From Paracoccus spongiarum (lineage in GTDB: Bacteria > Pseudomonadota > Alphaproteobacteria > Rhodobacterales > Rhodobacteraceae): a DNA stretch of 64,000 nt. Numbering within the stretch: position 1 is the first letter of the stretch; the number at the start of each line of letters is the position of its first letter. A model generated the notes under the pieces. That model saw only the letters and a program-made list of their open reading frames with translations. It was not told the origin of the DNA and did not search any database. The translations under genes were made by a program, and so were the position numbers. The stretch is taken from NCBI RefSeq assembly GCF_030732095.1, contig NZ_JAVAMQ010000001.1, positions 248,001 through 312,000 of the forward strand. The letters are read 5' to 3'. Shown here one piece after another: positions 49,569 through 58,033 of this stretch.

Positions 49569-50276
49569 ATGTTCGTTGATGTTTATATTGATGAAAGTAG
49601 TCAAACACAGTGCCGCTATCTCATGCTGGGCGGCGTTGTGATACCGACAGAGGCAGCGCCAGAAGCCGCCGCAAAGCTGATTGAGTCCCGAACTCCAGAA
49701 CTTCCACACGGCGAAATGAAGTGGGGCAAAGTCTCACGCTCCAAGATGGCCACCTATACACGGCTTGTGGACTGCTTTTTTGATGATCCATCCTTCGCAT
49801 CTGCTCAGTTTCACAGCCTCGTTGTTGACACCAGCAGGGTTAACCATCGCGCTTATAATGACGGTTCATCAGAGGTGGGGTTCAATAAGGAAATATACCA
49901 GCTGGCTAGTAAATTTGCGCGGCTCTACGGCAGGGCATACTTTTATATTTACCTGGACCAGAGAAACACCAATCAGACCCCGGATGACTTGAGACTTATC
50001 CTCAATCGCGGCAGGCGCAAAGCGGGGGACCCCCGTGATTGGCCTTATCGGCGCTGCCAATTCCGAAACAGTAAAAACACTCCGCTGCTGTGGGTGTCTG
50101 ATATCTTTGCTGGAGCGATAGCTTTCCATCTTAATGGACATCGCGCCAAGCCAGACGCATCACCCGCGCGATCCGAACTATCAGACTATATTCTTTATCG
50201 TTCAGGCGTAAGAAACCCCCAAATAGACACAGCCAAGGGTGGCAAGTTCACAATCTGGCATCGTCAACTTCGCTAA
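49569..50276 (+). CDS. DUF3800 domain protein, transposon cargo
   Basis: 235 residues. The DUF3800 signature VYIDESSQTQCRYLMLGGVV carries the N-terminal Asp-Glu. Further family blocks are MKWGKVSRSKMATYTRLVDCFF, YIYLDQRNTNQTPDD and LLWVSDIFAGAIAFHLNG. The family has an RNase H-like predicted fold and is often found near mobile elements; its activity is not established. The ATG at 49569 lacks a clear ribosome-binding site and shares an 8-bp gap with the divergent small gene, so expression may be linked. Confidence 0.82.
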   Translation: MFVDVYIDESSQTQCRYLMLGGVVIPTEAAPEAAAKLIESRTPELPHGEMKWGKVSRSKMATYTRLVDCFFDDPSFASAQFHSLVVDTSRVNHRAYNDGSSEVGFNKEIYQLASKFARLYGRAYFYIYLDQRNTNQTPDDLRLILNRGRRKAGDPRDWPYRRCQFRNSKNTPLLWVSDIFAGAIAFHLNGHRAKPDASPARSELSDYILYRSGVRNPQIDTAKGGKFTIWHRQLR

Positions 50277-50330
50277 GGTCGTCCCCCGGTAGTAGGCAAG
50301 CGCTACGGCTGCCACTAGCTGTCGCTAGCT

Positions 50331-50351
50331 CCTCCAGCCCTAGGTTGGAGG
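50331..50351. terminator. Hairpin between DUF3800 and the transposase gene
   Basis: CCTCCA pairs with TGGAGG in the 141-bp gap between the two convergent genes. No T-run follows. It may end either transcript. The rest of the gap is non-coding. Confidence 0.35.
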
Positions 50352-50417
50352 CTCCTACCGAGGGAGTCAAACTGACAGTAACACAGGGAGTTACTTGACA
50401 CAATAGACTAGTTAATG

Positions 50418-51368
50418 CTACGCGCGCGAGGCTTTCGAATCAGGTCCTTCATATGTTAGGCGCTTGCCTTTTGCGCCAAGAAGCGCAAGAGCCGACCGGT
50501 CCGCATCCTCAACGCCATTGGCCGAACGGTTGTTATAGCGGAACTCGAATTCGGCCACGTAGCGGTGCAGATGCTTCTTGCCGCAATGCTGATAGACGCC
50601 CTTCATGCCGCGCTTGAAGATGCTGAAATAGCCTTCAATCGTGTTGGTGTGGACGTCGCCGCGCACATACTCGCCAGCGCCATGACGGGTGAAGTCATGG
50701 GCAGCGAAATCATCAGACAGGCTGCGATACTGGCCCGCTTCGTCGGTGTAGACGGTCGCCTCACGGGCGATATTTTCGCGCAAGATCGGCAGCAGGGTCG
50801 TCGTTTTCAGATCGTCAACGACCATGCTCTTGGCGCGGCCCGTTCCACGATCCACCAGCGACAGAACCTTGTGCTTGTGCGCGTAGCCACGGCCCTTCTT
50901 CTCGCCCTTTGGCTTCACGTTACGGTCGTTGCCGATGAATGTTTCGTCCACCTCAACAACGCCGCCACCAGTGCCGAAGCCTGCAAGTGTGTCGTCCTTC
51001 ATCGCCTCACGGATGCGGTGCGCCATGAACCATGCGGTCTTGTAGGTCACTTCAAGCGCGCGGTGCATCTGGTGCGCACTCACGCCTTTCTTGCTGCTGG
51101 TCATCAGGTAGACCGCTTGCAGCCACTTGTGCAGCGGAACCTTGGATGCCTCGAAGACGGTGCCGACGCGGACGGTAAACTGCTTCTTGCAGTCGCCACA
51201 CTTCCACAAGCCGTAGCGGACGCGCTTCTCAATATTGGCGGGGATCTTCACGCCAGTGCCGACCACGCCGCAGTGCGGGCATTCTGTGCCGTTCGGCCAC
51301 ATCACCTGCTCCAGATGAGCAAAGGCGGCTTCTTCGTCGTGGAAGTAGGGGCGGCTCAGGATCGACAT
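50418..51368 (-). CDS. IS1595-family (ISXO2-like) transposase
   Basis: 316 residues, intact. A Zn ribbon has C30/C33 (CPHCG) and C57/C60 (CGDC). The HTH region is VTYKTAWFMAHRIREAM. Catalytic residues are D141 (VEVDETFIG), D209 (VYTDEAGQY) and the N242-E245 pair (VHTNTIEGYFSIFKR) typical of this family. The start MSILSRPYF at 51368 is preferred because the conserved N-terminus begins there; a longer start adds nine basic residues. It is 68 bp from the right end of the element. Confidence 0.93.
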   Translation of the reverse strand: MSILSRPYFHDEEAAFAHLEQVMWPNGTECPHCGVVGTGVKIPANIEKRVRYGLWKCGDCKKQFTVRVGTVFEASKVPLHKWLQAVYLMTSSKKGVSAHQMHRALEVTYKTAWFMAHRIREAMKDDTLAGFGTGGGVVEVDETFIGNDRNVKPKGEKKGRGYAHKHKVLSLVDRGTGRAKSMVVDDLKTTTLLPILRENIAREATVYTDEAGQYRSLSDDFAAHDFTRHGAGEYVRGDVHTNTIEGYFSIFKRGMKGVYQHCGKKHLHRYVAEFEFRYNNRSANGVEDADRSALALLGAKGKRLTYEGPDSKASRA

Positions 51369-51411
51369 GGCAAGGTTCCTTTTCCTTACCCTCAATCTAG
51401 CCGATCACGAG

Positions 51412-51436
51412 CCTATTTGCAATGTATATAATCGCC
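51412..51436. repeat. Right terminal inverted repeat of the IS1595 transposon
   Basis: Reads CCTATTTGCAA then TGTATATAATCGCC on the plus strand. It is the inverted counterpart of the left end with three mismatches. It truncates the gene fragment to its right. Confidence 0.85.
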
Positions 51437-51678
51437 TTAAGATTGGGGGGATTACCCGGACAAATGTTCGGAAATGGGTCTCTGAGCCCCATGGCTTCAG
51501 CGAGATCGCCAGCGCGTATTGCCACACTGGATGCCCCGCGCTCGCGAGCCGGCTCGATGAAATAGTTAAGCGCACAGCCCCGGATACGATCCGCATCCCG
51601 TAAAGGGTACTCGGCTTTATCGCGCGGAGTGGCAGGTTTGTCGTCCCGATCCACGACAACGAAGCCAGCATCGTGCAT
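51437..51678 (-). pseudogene. Gene fragment cut at its 3' end by the transposon
   Basis: From the ATG at 51678 the minus strand reads MHDAGFVVVDRDDKPATPRD, then ADRIRGCALNYFIEPARERG and SSVAIRAGDLAEAMGLRDPFPNIC. The last part resembles an uncharacterised bacterial family sometimes seen near restriction genes, but I cannot name it firmly. After PNIC the similarity stops about 25 bases before the transposon end, and the frame runs into the inverted repeat. It is therefore incomplete. Confidence 0.6.
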
Positions 51679-51680
51679 GC

Positions 51681-51914
51681 GTGCGGCCGCTGCGGCTTTC
51701 TGTCCCCAACCACCATTCAGATCGGTCTTTTTCGGGATGCAGCCAACGAGCGGCTTGGTTGGGAAGACACGGTTCTGACGCTCACGCGTCGAACGCACCC
51801 AATACGGTCGAGACGGCCAAGCCTGTGGATGGCAGCATCGGGCTGATCTACCGCGTCGCCCCCAAATCCGACGAACCGGCTGATGGCGTGACCGGCACGG
51901 AGGCCGCGCAATGA
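51681..51914 (+). other. Short open frame ending at DUF2924, possible gene remnant
   Basis: The frame runs to a TGA that overlaps the DUF2924 start (ATGA), the usual sign of an upstream cassette partner. Only its last ~35 residues (DGSIGLIYRVAPKSDEPADG and nearby) look protein-like, and I do not recognise a family. It overlaps the other fragment only by a base or two. Confidence 0.35.
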
Positions 51915-52416
51915 ACGCGGGAATGAGCGTGATCGTTTCGCCGGTTACCGCCAAGGAGCTGCCCGCAGCCCTGGCAGCGCTGGAGAGCGCTGACCGCTCC
52001 GACCTGCTCGATCTCTGGGGCAACTTGATCGGATCACCTGCCCCGAAGAATCTCTCGGCTCCCTTCATGCGCCGAGCGCTGGCGTTTGAGTTGCAATGCC
52101 AGGCTCACGGCGGTTCAGAGGCCTGAACCCTCTAGGATCTCGGGCGCATCGCCGCGGGCAGCGTGTCGCATGCGTCGGTCGGCACCCGGCTGCGCCCCAG
52201 TGCGAAGCTGGTCCGGGAATGGCGGGGCCGCACCTGGACGGTCGAGGTGATCGAGGGCGCGTTCCTGATGGGGGCGAGCGCTATGCCTCGCTCACAGCCC
52301 TCGCCCGGAAGATCACGGGGGCCCGCTGGTCAGGGCCCCGGTTCTTCGGGCTGACCGAGGAGACCCGGGCGGATGATGGGCCTGCCGGAACCTCGCGTCG
52401 CAGAAAGGGGGCCTGA
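51911..52416 (+). pseudogene. DUF2924 protein, two stops and a frameshift
   Basis: The sequence begins MNAGMSVIVSPVTAKELPAA, then LLDLWGNLIGSPAPKNLS and FMRRALAFELQCQAHGG match DUF2924. A TGA (52124-52126) and a TAG three codons later interrupt the frame. The frame then resumes as KLVREWRGRTWTVEVIEGAFL, and a frameshift near 52275 moves the end, YASLTALARKITGARWSGPRFFGLT, to another phase. DUF2924 genes usually sit just upstream of large serine recombinases in phage or ICE insertion modules. Confidence 0.8.
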
Positions 52417-52417
52417 G

Positions 52418-54071
52418 ATGGTGCGCCGGATCCGCTGTGCGATCTACACGCGCAAATTCTCCGAAGAGGGGCTCGACCAAGACTTCAACTCGCTCGATGC
52501 GCAGGCAGATACCTGTGCGGCATATGTCACCAGCCAGAAGGCCGAGGGTTGGGTTCTGGTCCCAACCCGCTACGATGACACCGGTCCGTCCGGGGGCACG
52601 CTGGAGCGGCCGGCGCTGCAGCGGCTGCTCGCGGATATCGAGGCGGGGCCTTGTCGACCAGATCGTCGTCTACAAGATCGACCGGCTAACACGGTCGCTC
52701 TCCGACTTTGCCAAGATCGTCGACCGGCTGGATGCGGCGGGCGCCTCCTTTGTCTCGGTCACCCGGTCCTTCAACACCGCCACCAGCATGCGACGGCTGA
52801 CGCTGAACATGCTGTTGTCCTTCGCCCAGTTCGAGCGCGAGGTGACGGCCGAACGGATCCGCGACAAGATCGCCGCGTCGAAGAAGAAGGGGCTCTGGAT
52901 GGGTGGGACCGAGCCCTTCGGCTACAAGCCCGACGGTCGCAGCCTGACGATTCACGAGACCGAGGCGCCGATCATACGCCATATCCACGACCTATATCTC
53001 CAGCATGGCTCGGTCCGGGCGGTCGCAGAGGAGGCGGAAGGCCTTGGCTATCGGACACGGGCGCGACCGTCGGCCTCGGGCAGCCGGAACGGCGGAACGC
53101 CCTTCAGCCGCGGCCTTGTCTACCAGATCCTGACCAATCCGCTCTACGCCGGACGGATCCGGCACCACGACAAGGTCTATCCGGGCCAGCATCCGGCGAT
53201 CCTCGATCCGGCCGTGTGGGACGCGCTGCAGGAGCGTCTTGCTGCGAAAGCGGCCCGAAACAGGGGGCGATCGAATGCGGCAGAACGCTCGCCCGTGGTC
53301 GGCAAGCTCTTCGACGAGACCGGGGATCGACTGACACCGAGCCATTCCCGCAAGAGCGGCAAGCGCCTGCGCTATTACATCTCGCGCCGGCTGGTCACCG
53401 ACCGGCGTGAGAGGCATTCCGATGTCTGGAGACTGCCGGCTCGCGATCTCGAGACCGGCATTGCCCGGATTCTGCGGGACCACCTGATGAAGCCCACCGT
53501 GCTCACCGATCTGATCCGCGATGTGTCGGCGGCCGAGATTCCGGGATTGCAGGAGAAGATGCGGCATCTGGCGAACGACTGCGACCCGGAGGGCAGCGTC
53601 GATCTCTGGGCACCTCTGCTGCGCCGGGCCCATCTCCAGCAAGGCAGCATTCTCCTGCGGCTTGACCGCAAGGTTTTGGCGGAACGGCTTGGCATCGCAG
53701 CGGATCGGATCGACAGCGCGGCACGGCGGATCACCGCCTCGTTCCAAATGCAGCGCCGCGGCGTCGAGGCCCTCATCATCCTCGGTGCTGCGGTGCCGCG
53801 GGTCGATCCGGTGCTGGCGAAGAGCATCCTGATAGCACAGCGCTGGTATGCCGCCGTCAAAGCCGGCGACTCGTTCGGCGCCCTCGCCACCAGGGAAAAG
53901 GCCACCACCAGCCGCATCCAGCAGATGATCGGCCTCGCCTTCCTTGCACCGGATGTTCCCGATCAGGTCGCCACAGGTAATCAGCCGGTTGCCTTCACGT
54001 CGGAATGGGTCAAGCGGCACCAGTTGCCCGCAGACTGGGATCAGCAGCGGCAGATCGTCGGCGGGCTTTGA
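52418..54071 (+). pseudogene. Large serine recombinase with frameshift and lost catalytic serine
   Basis: About 550 residues in two frames. The first frame has MVRRIRCAIYTRKF, then DQDFNSLDAQADTCAAYV. One extra base near 52648 shifts the rest, which continues VDQIVVYKIDRLTRSLSDFA, NMLLSFAQFEREVTAERIRDK (resolvase domain), the recombinase domain and the Zn-ribbon/coiled-coil region. The position that is normally Ser (TRKSS) reads Phe (TTC for TCC). It is thus doubly disabled: no active-site serine and no full-length product. It was probably the integrase of the island. Confidence 0.85.
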
Positions 54072-54433
54072 TCACCGGAAGCGTGGCGGTCGGGAACGCG
54101 AGGCCGCCCATTCCAGTCCCGGTGTGCATCACCAGCATGCTCGGAGCCTTGCACCTTTTACGAGCATGAACACTTTTGCGACGGTTCCGTGATCGCAAGC
54201 CCACCCCTTCGGACAGCCGCGTCAGCTTCGAACTGGCCCAAAGTCAAATCCAGCGCCAGATGCGGGGGCAGAAAACCGTATCGCGCCAAGTGCCAAACAG
54301 AGACTTGCGGCATTCCGGGCGGCTATTTCGCCTGCAAATTCATGTCTCTAGAGGCCGGAGCGGCCCGCAAGCCGCGGAAATCACGCTACAGTGCTCAAGG
54401 TATCAAATTGTTTAAAATCAATGGATTATGTGG
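54072..54433. other. Right edge of the island, no gene seen
   Basis: About 360 bp between the recombinase and the tRNA-Ser 3' end, AT-richer near the tRNA. No supportable gene was found. No copy of either tRNA 3' end was found here that could mark an attachment site. Confidence 0.4.
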
Positions 54434-54523
54434 TGGCGGAGACGAAGGGATTCGAACCCTCGAGACGGTTTCCCGTCTGCACCCTTAGCAGGGGTGTGCC
54501 TTCGACCACTCGGCCACGTCTCC
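54434..54523 (-). tRNA. tRNA-Ser (anticodon GCT)
   Basis: 90 nt with encoded CCA and a long variable arm (GACGGG/CCGTCT type), as for class II serine tRNAs. The anticodon loop CTGCTAA gives GCT, reading AGC and AGT codons. The T loop TTCGAAT and acceptor stem GGAGACG/CGTCTCC pair correctly. Its 3' end faces the island. Confidence 0.97.
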
Positions 54524-54581
54524 GCTGATCCGTCTAAACGCGCCGGTCAGCCGGTGCAAGCGGGTTTTCGGCGGCAGGGCT

Positions 54582-55679
54582 TCAGGCGTTGAAGAGGAAA
54601 TGCAGGACGTCGCCGTCCCTCACCTCGTAGGTCTTGCCCTCGACGCGCAGCTTGCCGGCCTCGCGGGCGCCGGCTTCGCCCTTGCCGGCGATGTAGTCGT
54701 CATAGGCGATGGTCTCGGCGCGGATGAAGCCCTTCTCGAAATCGCCATGGATCACGCCCGCCGCCTGCGGCGCCAGCGTGCCCTTGCCAATGGTCCAAGC
54801 CCGCGCCTCTTTCGGGCCAACGGTGAAATAGGTCTGCAAGCCCAGCAGGGCGTATCCGGCGCGGATCAGCCGGTCCAACCCGGCCTCGTCCAGCCCCATT
54901 TCCGACAGGAACATCTGCTGTTCCTCGGCATCAAGCTGGCTGATTTCCTCTTCGATGCGGGCCGAGATCACCACATGGCCGGCGCCCTGCGCGCGGGCCA
55001 TGTGGGCTACCTTGTCGGACCAGGCATTGCCCGCCGCGGCCTCGCTTTCGGCGACATTGCAGACATAGAGGACCGGCTTGGCGGTCAGCAGCTGCAGCAT
55101 GGACCAGGCCTTCCGGTCGTCCTCGGACACGGCGATGCTGAGGGCGGGCTGGCCCGCCTCCAGCGCCGCCAGCGCCTGTTTCAGCAGCCGTTCCTGCGCG
55201 ACGGCCTCCTTGTCGCCGCCCTTCAGCTTGCGGGCGATATTGGCCAGCCGGCGTTCGATCGATTCCATGTCGGCGATCATCAGCTCGGTCTCGATCACCT
55301 CGGCATCCGAAAGCGGATCGACGCGGCCCTCGACATGGGTGACATCGCCATCCTCGAAGCAGCGCAGCACATGGGCGATGGCATCGACCTCGCGGATATT
55401 GGCCAGGAACTGGTTGCCCAAGCCCTCGCCCTTGCTGGCGCCCTTCACCAGCCCGGCGATGTCGACGAAGGTGATCCGGGTCGGGATGATCTGCCTGCTG
55501 CCCGCGATCGCCGCCAGCCGGTCCAGACGGGGATCGGGCACCGCGACCTCGCCGACATTCGGCTCGATGGTGCAGAAGGGGAAATTCGCGGCCTGCGCGG
55601 CGGCGGTTTTCGTCAGCGCGTTGAACAGCGTGGACTTGCCGACATTCGGCAGCCCGACGATCCCCATGCGAAAGCCCAT
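54582..55679 (-). CDS. ychF: Redox-regulated ATPase YchF
   Basis: 365 residues. The P-loop GLPNVGKST is followed by switch regions and the coiled-coil insertion typical of YchF/OLA1. The usual NKxD specificity motif is replaced (YVCNVAE), as in ATP-preferring YchF proteins. A C-terminal TGS-like domain (QTYFTVGPKEARAWTIGKG and GKTYEVRDGDVLHFLF) is present. It associates with ribosomes and responds to oxidative stress. The start at 55679 is chosen because the conserved fold begins there. Confidence 0.95.
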   Translation of the reverse strand: MGFRMGIVGLPNVGKSTLFNALTKTAAAQAANFPFCTIEPNVGEVAVPDPRLDRLAAIAGSRQIIPTRITFVDIAGLVKGASKGEGLGNQFLANIREVDAIAHVLRCFEDGDVTHVEGRVDPLSDAEVIETELMIADMESIERRLANIARKLKGGDKEAVAQERLLKQALAALEAGQPALSIAVSEDDRKAWSMLQLLTAKPVLYVCNVAESEAAAGNAWSDKVAHMARAQGAGHVVISARIEEEISQLDAEEQQMFLSEMGLDEAGLDRLIRAGYALLGLQTYFTVGPKEARAWTIGKGTLAPQAAGVIHGDFEKGFIRAETIAYDDYIAGKGEAGAREAGKLRVEGKTYEVRDGDVLHFLFNA

Positions 55680-55807
55680 CTTTGCACCCTTTCCTGAATT
55701 GCGCGCCGTCTTAGGGCCGACCGCGCCGCAAGTCCAGCCTGACGGGGCCGATTGCGCCGCCGCGCCATGTTGGCTAGTGCTGTCAGCCGACGACAAGGGG
55801 GCGGGCC

Positions 55808-56605
55808 ATGACCAGAATCGACAAGACCTTCGCGCGGCTGCAGGCGCAGGACCGCAAGGCCTTCGTGGCCTACATGATGGCCTCGGACCCGGATGCCGCC
55901 ACCGCGCTGCAGATCATGCGCGGCCTGCCCGAAGCCGGGGTGGACATCATCGAACTGGGCATGCCCTTCACCGACCCGATGGCGGACGGCCCGACCATCC
56001 AGGCGGCGGGCCAGCGCGCCCTTGCGGCGGGCGGCAGCGTCACCGCCACGCTGGACATGCTGCGCGAATTCCGCAAGCAGGACGACACCACTCCGGTCGT
56101 GCTGATGGGCTATTACAACCCGATCTATGCCCGCGAGGGCGGCGTGGCGCGGTTCCTGTCCGAGGCGGTCGAGGCCGGCGTGGACGGGCTGATCGTCGTG
56201 GACCTGCCGCCCGAGGAGGATGCCGAGCTGTGCCTGCCCGCCGCCGCGGCGGGGCTGAACTTCATCCGGCTGGCGACGCCCACCACCGATGACCGCCGCC
56301 TGCCGGCCGTCGTCGCCAACACCAGCGGATTTGTCTATTATGTCAGCGTGACCGGCATCACCGGCGGCCCCGCCGCCAACGCCGCCGAGGTCGCCCCCGA
56401 GGTCGCGCGCATCCGCAAGGCCGCCGGCCTGCCGGTGGTGGTCGGCTTCGGCATCTCGACCCCCGAGGCGGCGCAGCGGATCGCCTCGGTCGCGGATGGC
56501 TGCGTGGTCGGCAGCGCCATCGTCAAGCAGATCGGCGAGGACCGGCCGGTGCCCGAGATCCTCGGCTTCGTGCGCGATCTGGCTGCCGGCGCGCATCGCG
56601 GCTGA
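55808..56605 (+). CDS. trpA: Tryptophan synthase alpha chain
   Basis: 265 residues. Catalytic E49 and D60 ([14 protein letters not shown]) are at the same positions as in E. coli. Phosphate-binding loops lie in the [10 protein letters not shown] and GSAIVKQ regions. It cleaves indole-3-glycerol phosphate and passes indole to TrpB. It is 40 kb from trpB and lies divergent from ychF. Its stop overlaps the next gene start. Confidence 0.97.
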   Translation: MTRIDKTFARLQAQDRKAFVAYMMASDPDAATALQIMRGLPEAGVDIIELGMPFTDPMADGPTIQAAGQRALAAGGSVTATLDMLREFRKQDDTTPVVLMGYYNPIYAREGGVARFLSEAVEAGVDGLIVVDLPPEEDAELCLPAAAAGLNFIRLATPTTDDRRLPAVVANTSGFVYYVSVTGITGGPAANAAEVAPEVARIRKAAGLPVVVGFGISTPEAAQRIASVADGCVVGSAIVKQIGEDRPVPEILGFVRDLAAGAHRG

Positions 56606-57180
56606 TGGGCGCGGCCGCGGCAGGGCATGAACTGGACCACATCGCGATCGCGGCGCGCGACCTCGACGAGGGCGCCCGGTGGCTGCGCGACCTGCTGGGG
56701 GTCGAGGCCGAGGCCGGCGGCCGCCATCCGCTGATGGGCACCCACAACCTGCTTCTGTCGCTTGGGCCGCGCGAATATCTGGAGATCATCGCAATCGACC
56801 CGGACGCGCCGCCGCCCGCCCGGCGGCGCTGGTTCGGGCTGGACGGGTTCGACGGGCCGCCGCGTCTGGCCGGGTGGGTGGTGCGGGCCAGACCGCTGAC
56901 CGCCCCGGCCGGCACCACCATCGCCGAGGCCAGCCGGGGCGATCTGCGCTGGCGGATCACCCTGCCCGAAGCCGGCCAGATGCCCGATGAGGGGGCGCAG
57001 CCGATTCTGATCGACTGGCACGGCGGCGCGCATCCCTGCGACCGGCTGGCCGATCGGGGGCTGCGCCTAGCGGGCCTCTGCCTGCCGCTGGACCGGATGC
57101 CGCTGGCCGATCCGCGCCTGTCGCGGGATCCGCGTTTCGGCGCGATCATCGCCACGCCAGGGGGTCCGGTGCGGCTCTAG
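56605..57180 (+). CDS. VOC/glyoxalase-like domain protein
   Basis: 191 residues. HELDHIAIAARDLDEGARWL is the first beta-alpha-beta unit of a VOC/glyoxalase fold, and HPLMGTHNLLLSLGPREYLEIIAID carries a second metal-ligand-like region. It matches the Glyoxalase-like PF13468-type family, whose substrate is unknown. The ATG overlaps the trpA stop (TGATG), so it is probably co-translated. Confidence 0.75.
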   Translation: MGAAAAGHELDHIAIAARDLDEGARWLRDLLGVEAEAGGRHPLMGTHNLLLSLGPREYLEIIAIDPDAPPPARRRWFGLDGFDGPPRLAGWVVRARPLTAPAGTTIAEASRGDLRWRITLPEAGQMPDEGAQPILIDWHGGAHPCDRLADRGLRLAGLCLPLDRMPLADPRLSRDPRFGAIIATPGGPVRL

Positions 57181-57249
57181 CGCCCTCGGACGGCGGCGCG
57201 ACCATTCGGCCCCTACCCTCGGCCCCGGATCAGGGCTAAGTTCGCAGCC

Positions 57250-57978
57250 ATGGACACGCGCGCCACCGACGCCCCCTGCCCCAGCCTGCCGAAGCCCCGC
57301 AGCTTCTGGCAGCGCATTGCCGACCGGATGGCGGCGATGCTGGGCGGGCGGCGGGCGACGACGCCGCCCGAACGCTCGGTCGCGTTCACCATCGCGGTGA
57401 TCGCGCTTGGCGCCAAGCTGGCCAAGGCCGACGGCGCCGTGGCCCGGTCCGAGGTCGCGGCCTTCCGGCGGGTGTTCATCATCCCGCGCGCCGAGGAAAA
57501 GAATGCCGCCCGCGTCTTCGACCTGGCGCGGCAGGACGTTGCGGGCTTCGACGCCTGGGCGCGGCGCATCGCGGCGATGTTCCCGGCCGGGGATCCGGTG
57601 CTGGCGGACGTGCTGGAGGGGCTGTGCGTGATCGCCGTCGCCGATGGCGACATGCACGAGAACGAGATCGCCTTCATCGACGAGGTCGGGCGCATCTTCG
57701 GTCTTGCGCCCGGCCGCATCGCCGCCCTGCGCGCCCGACACGATCCGAAGGCCGGCTGCCCGCCCTGCGACGTTCTGGGCATCGACGTCGACACCCCCCT
57801 GCCCGAGGCGCGCAAGCGGTGGCGCAGCCTGGTGCGCGAGGCGCATCCCGACCGCGCCATCGCCCGCGGCCTGCCCCCCGAGGCGGTGCGCCTCGCCGAG
57901 GCGCGCACGCGGCGGCTGAACGAGGCCTGGCAGAAGTTTCGCGACATGCACGCGACAGGCGATCAAAGCCCCGCCTGA
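57250..57978 (+). CDS. TerB/DjlA-like protein with C-terminal J domain
   Basis: 242 residues. Residues ~45-160 form a TerB-like helical domain (AFTIAVIALGAKLAKADGAVA, LCVIAVADGDMHENEIAFIDEV). The C-terminal J domain has the HPD motif (REAHPDRAI) and CDVLGIDVDTPLPEARKRWR. It would stimulate DnaK. Unlike E. coli DjlA it has no N-terminal membrane segment, so it is predicted to be cytoplasmic. The exact clients are unknown. Confidence 0.8.
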   Translation: MDTRATDAPCPSLPKPRSFWQRIADRMAAMLGGRRATTPPERSVAFTIAVIALGAKLAKADGAVARSEVAAFRRVFIIPRAEEKNAARVFDLARQDVAGFDAWARRIAAMFPAGDPVLADVLEGLCVIAVADGDMHENEIAFIDEVGRIFGLAPGRIAALRARHDPKAGCPPCDVLGIDVDTPLPEARKRWRSLVREAHPDRAIARGLPPEAVRLAEARTRRLNEAWQKFRDMHATGDQSPA

Positions 57979-58033
57979 GCGGTTGTCGCCCCCGCGCGGC
58001 AGGGCTAGAGTGGCCGCGAAACACGGGTGACGG

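Larger units (their letters stand above)
48713..51436. mobile_element. IS1595-family transposon carrying three cargo genes
   Basis: 2724 bp bounded by a ~25-bp terminal inverted repeat with three mismatches (outer 13 bases GGCGATTATATAC identical). It holds an intact ISXO2-like transposase at the right end and three other genes to its left: a membrane-anchored protein, a 56-residue protein and a DUF3800 protein. Cargo genes are known in some IS1595 members. Base composition is visibly lower in GC than the surroundings. The eight-base flanks (TTTTTTTT and TTAAGATT) do not match, so no target duplication remains. Confidence 0.85.

Noticed and set aside
52373-53410. Frame extending the first part of the recombinase as one 345-residue protein
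   Set aside because: After about 90 residues it leaves the family pattern; the rest of the recombinase is in another frame, so it is a frameshift artefact.
41351-54433. CRISPR array or tRNA-derived attachment repeats in the island
   Set aside because: No regularly spaced repeats and no copy of either tRNA 3' end were found on inspection.
57979-58033. Signal recognition particle RNA upstream of dnaX
   Set aside because: The gap is only 55 bases, too short for the RNA that sits there in some genomes.
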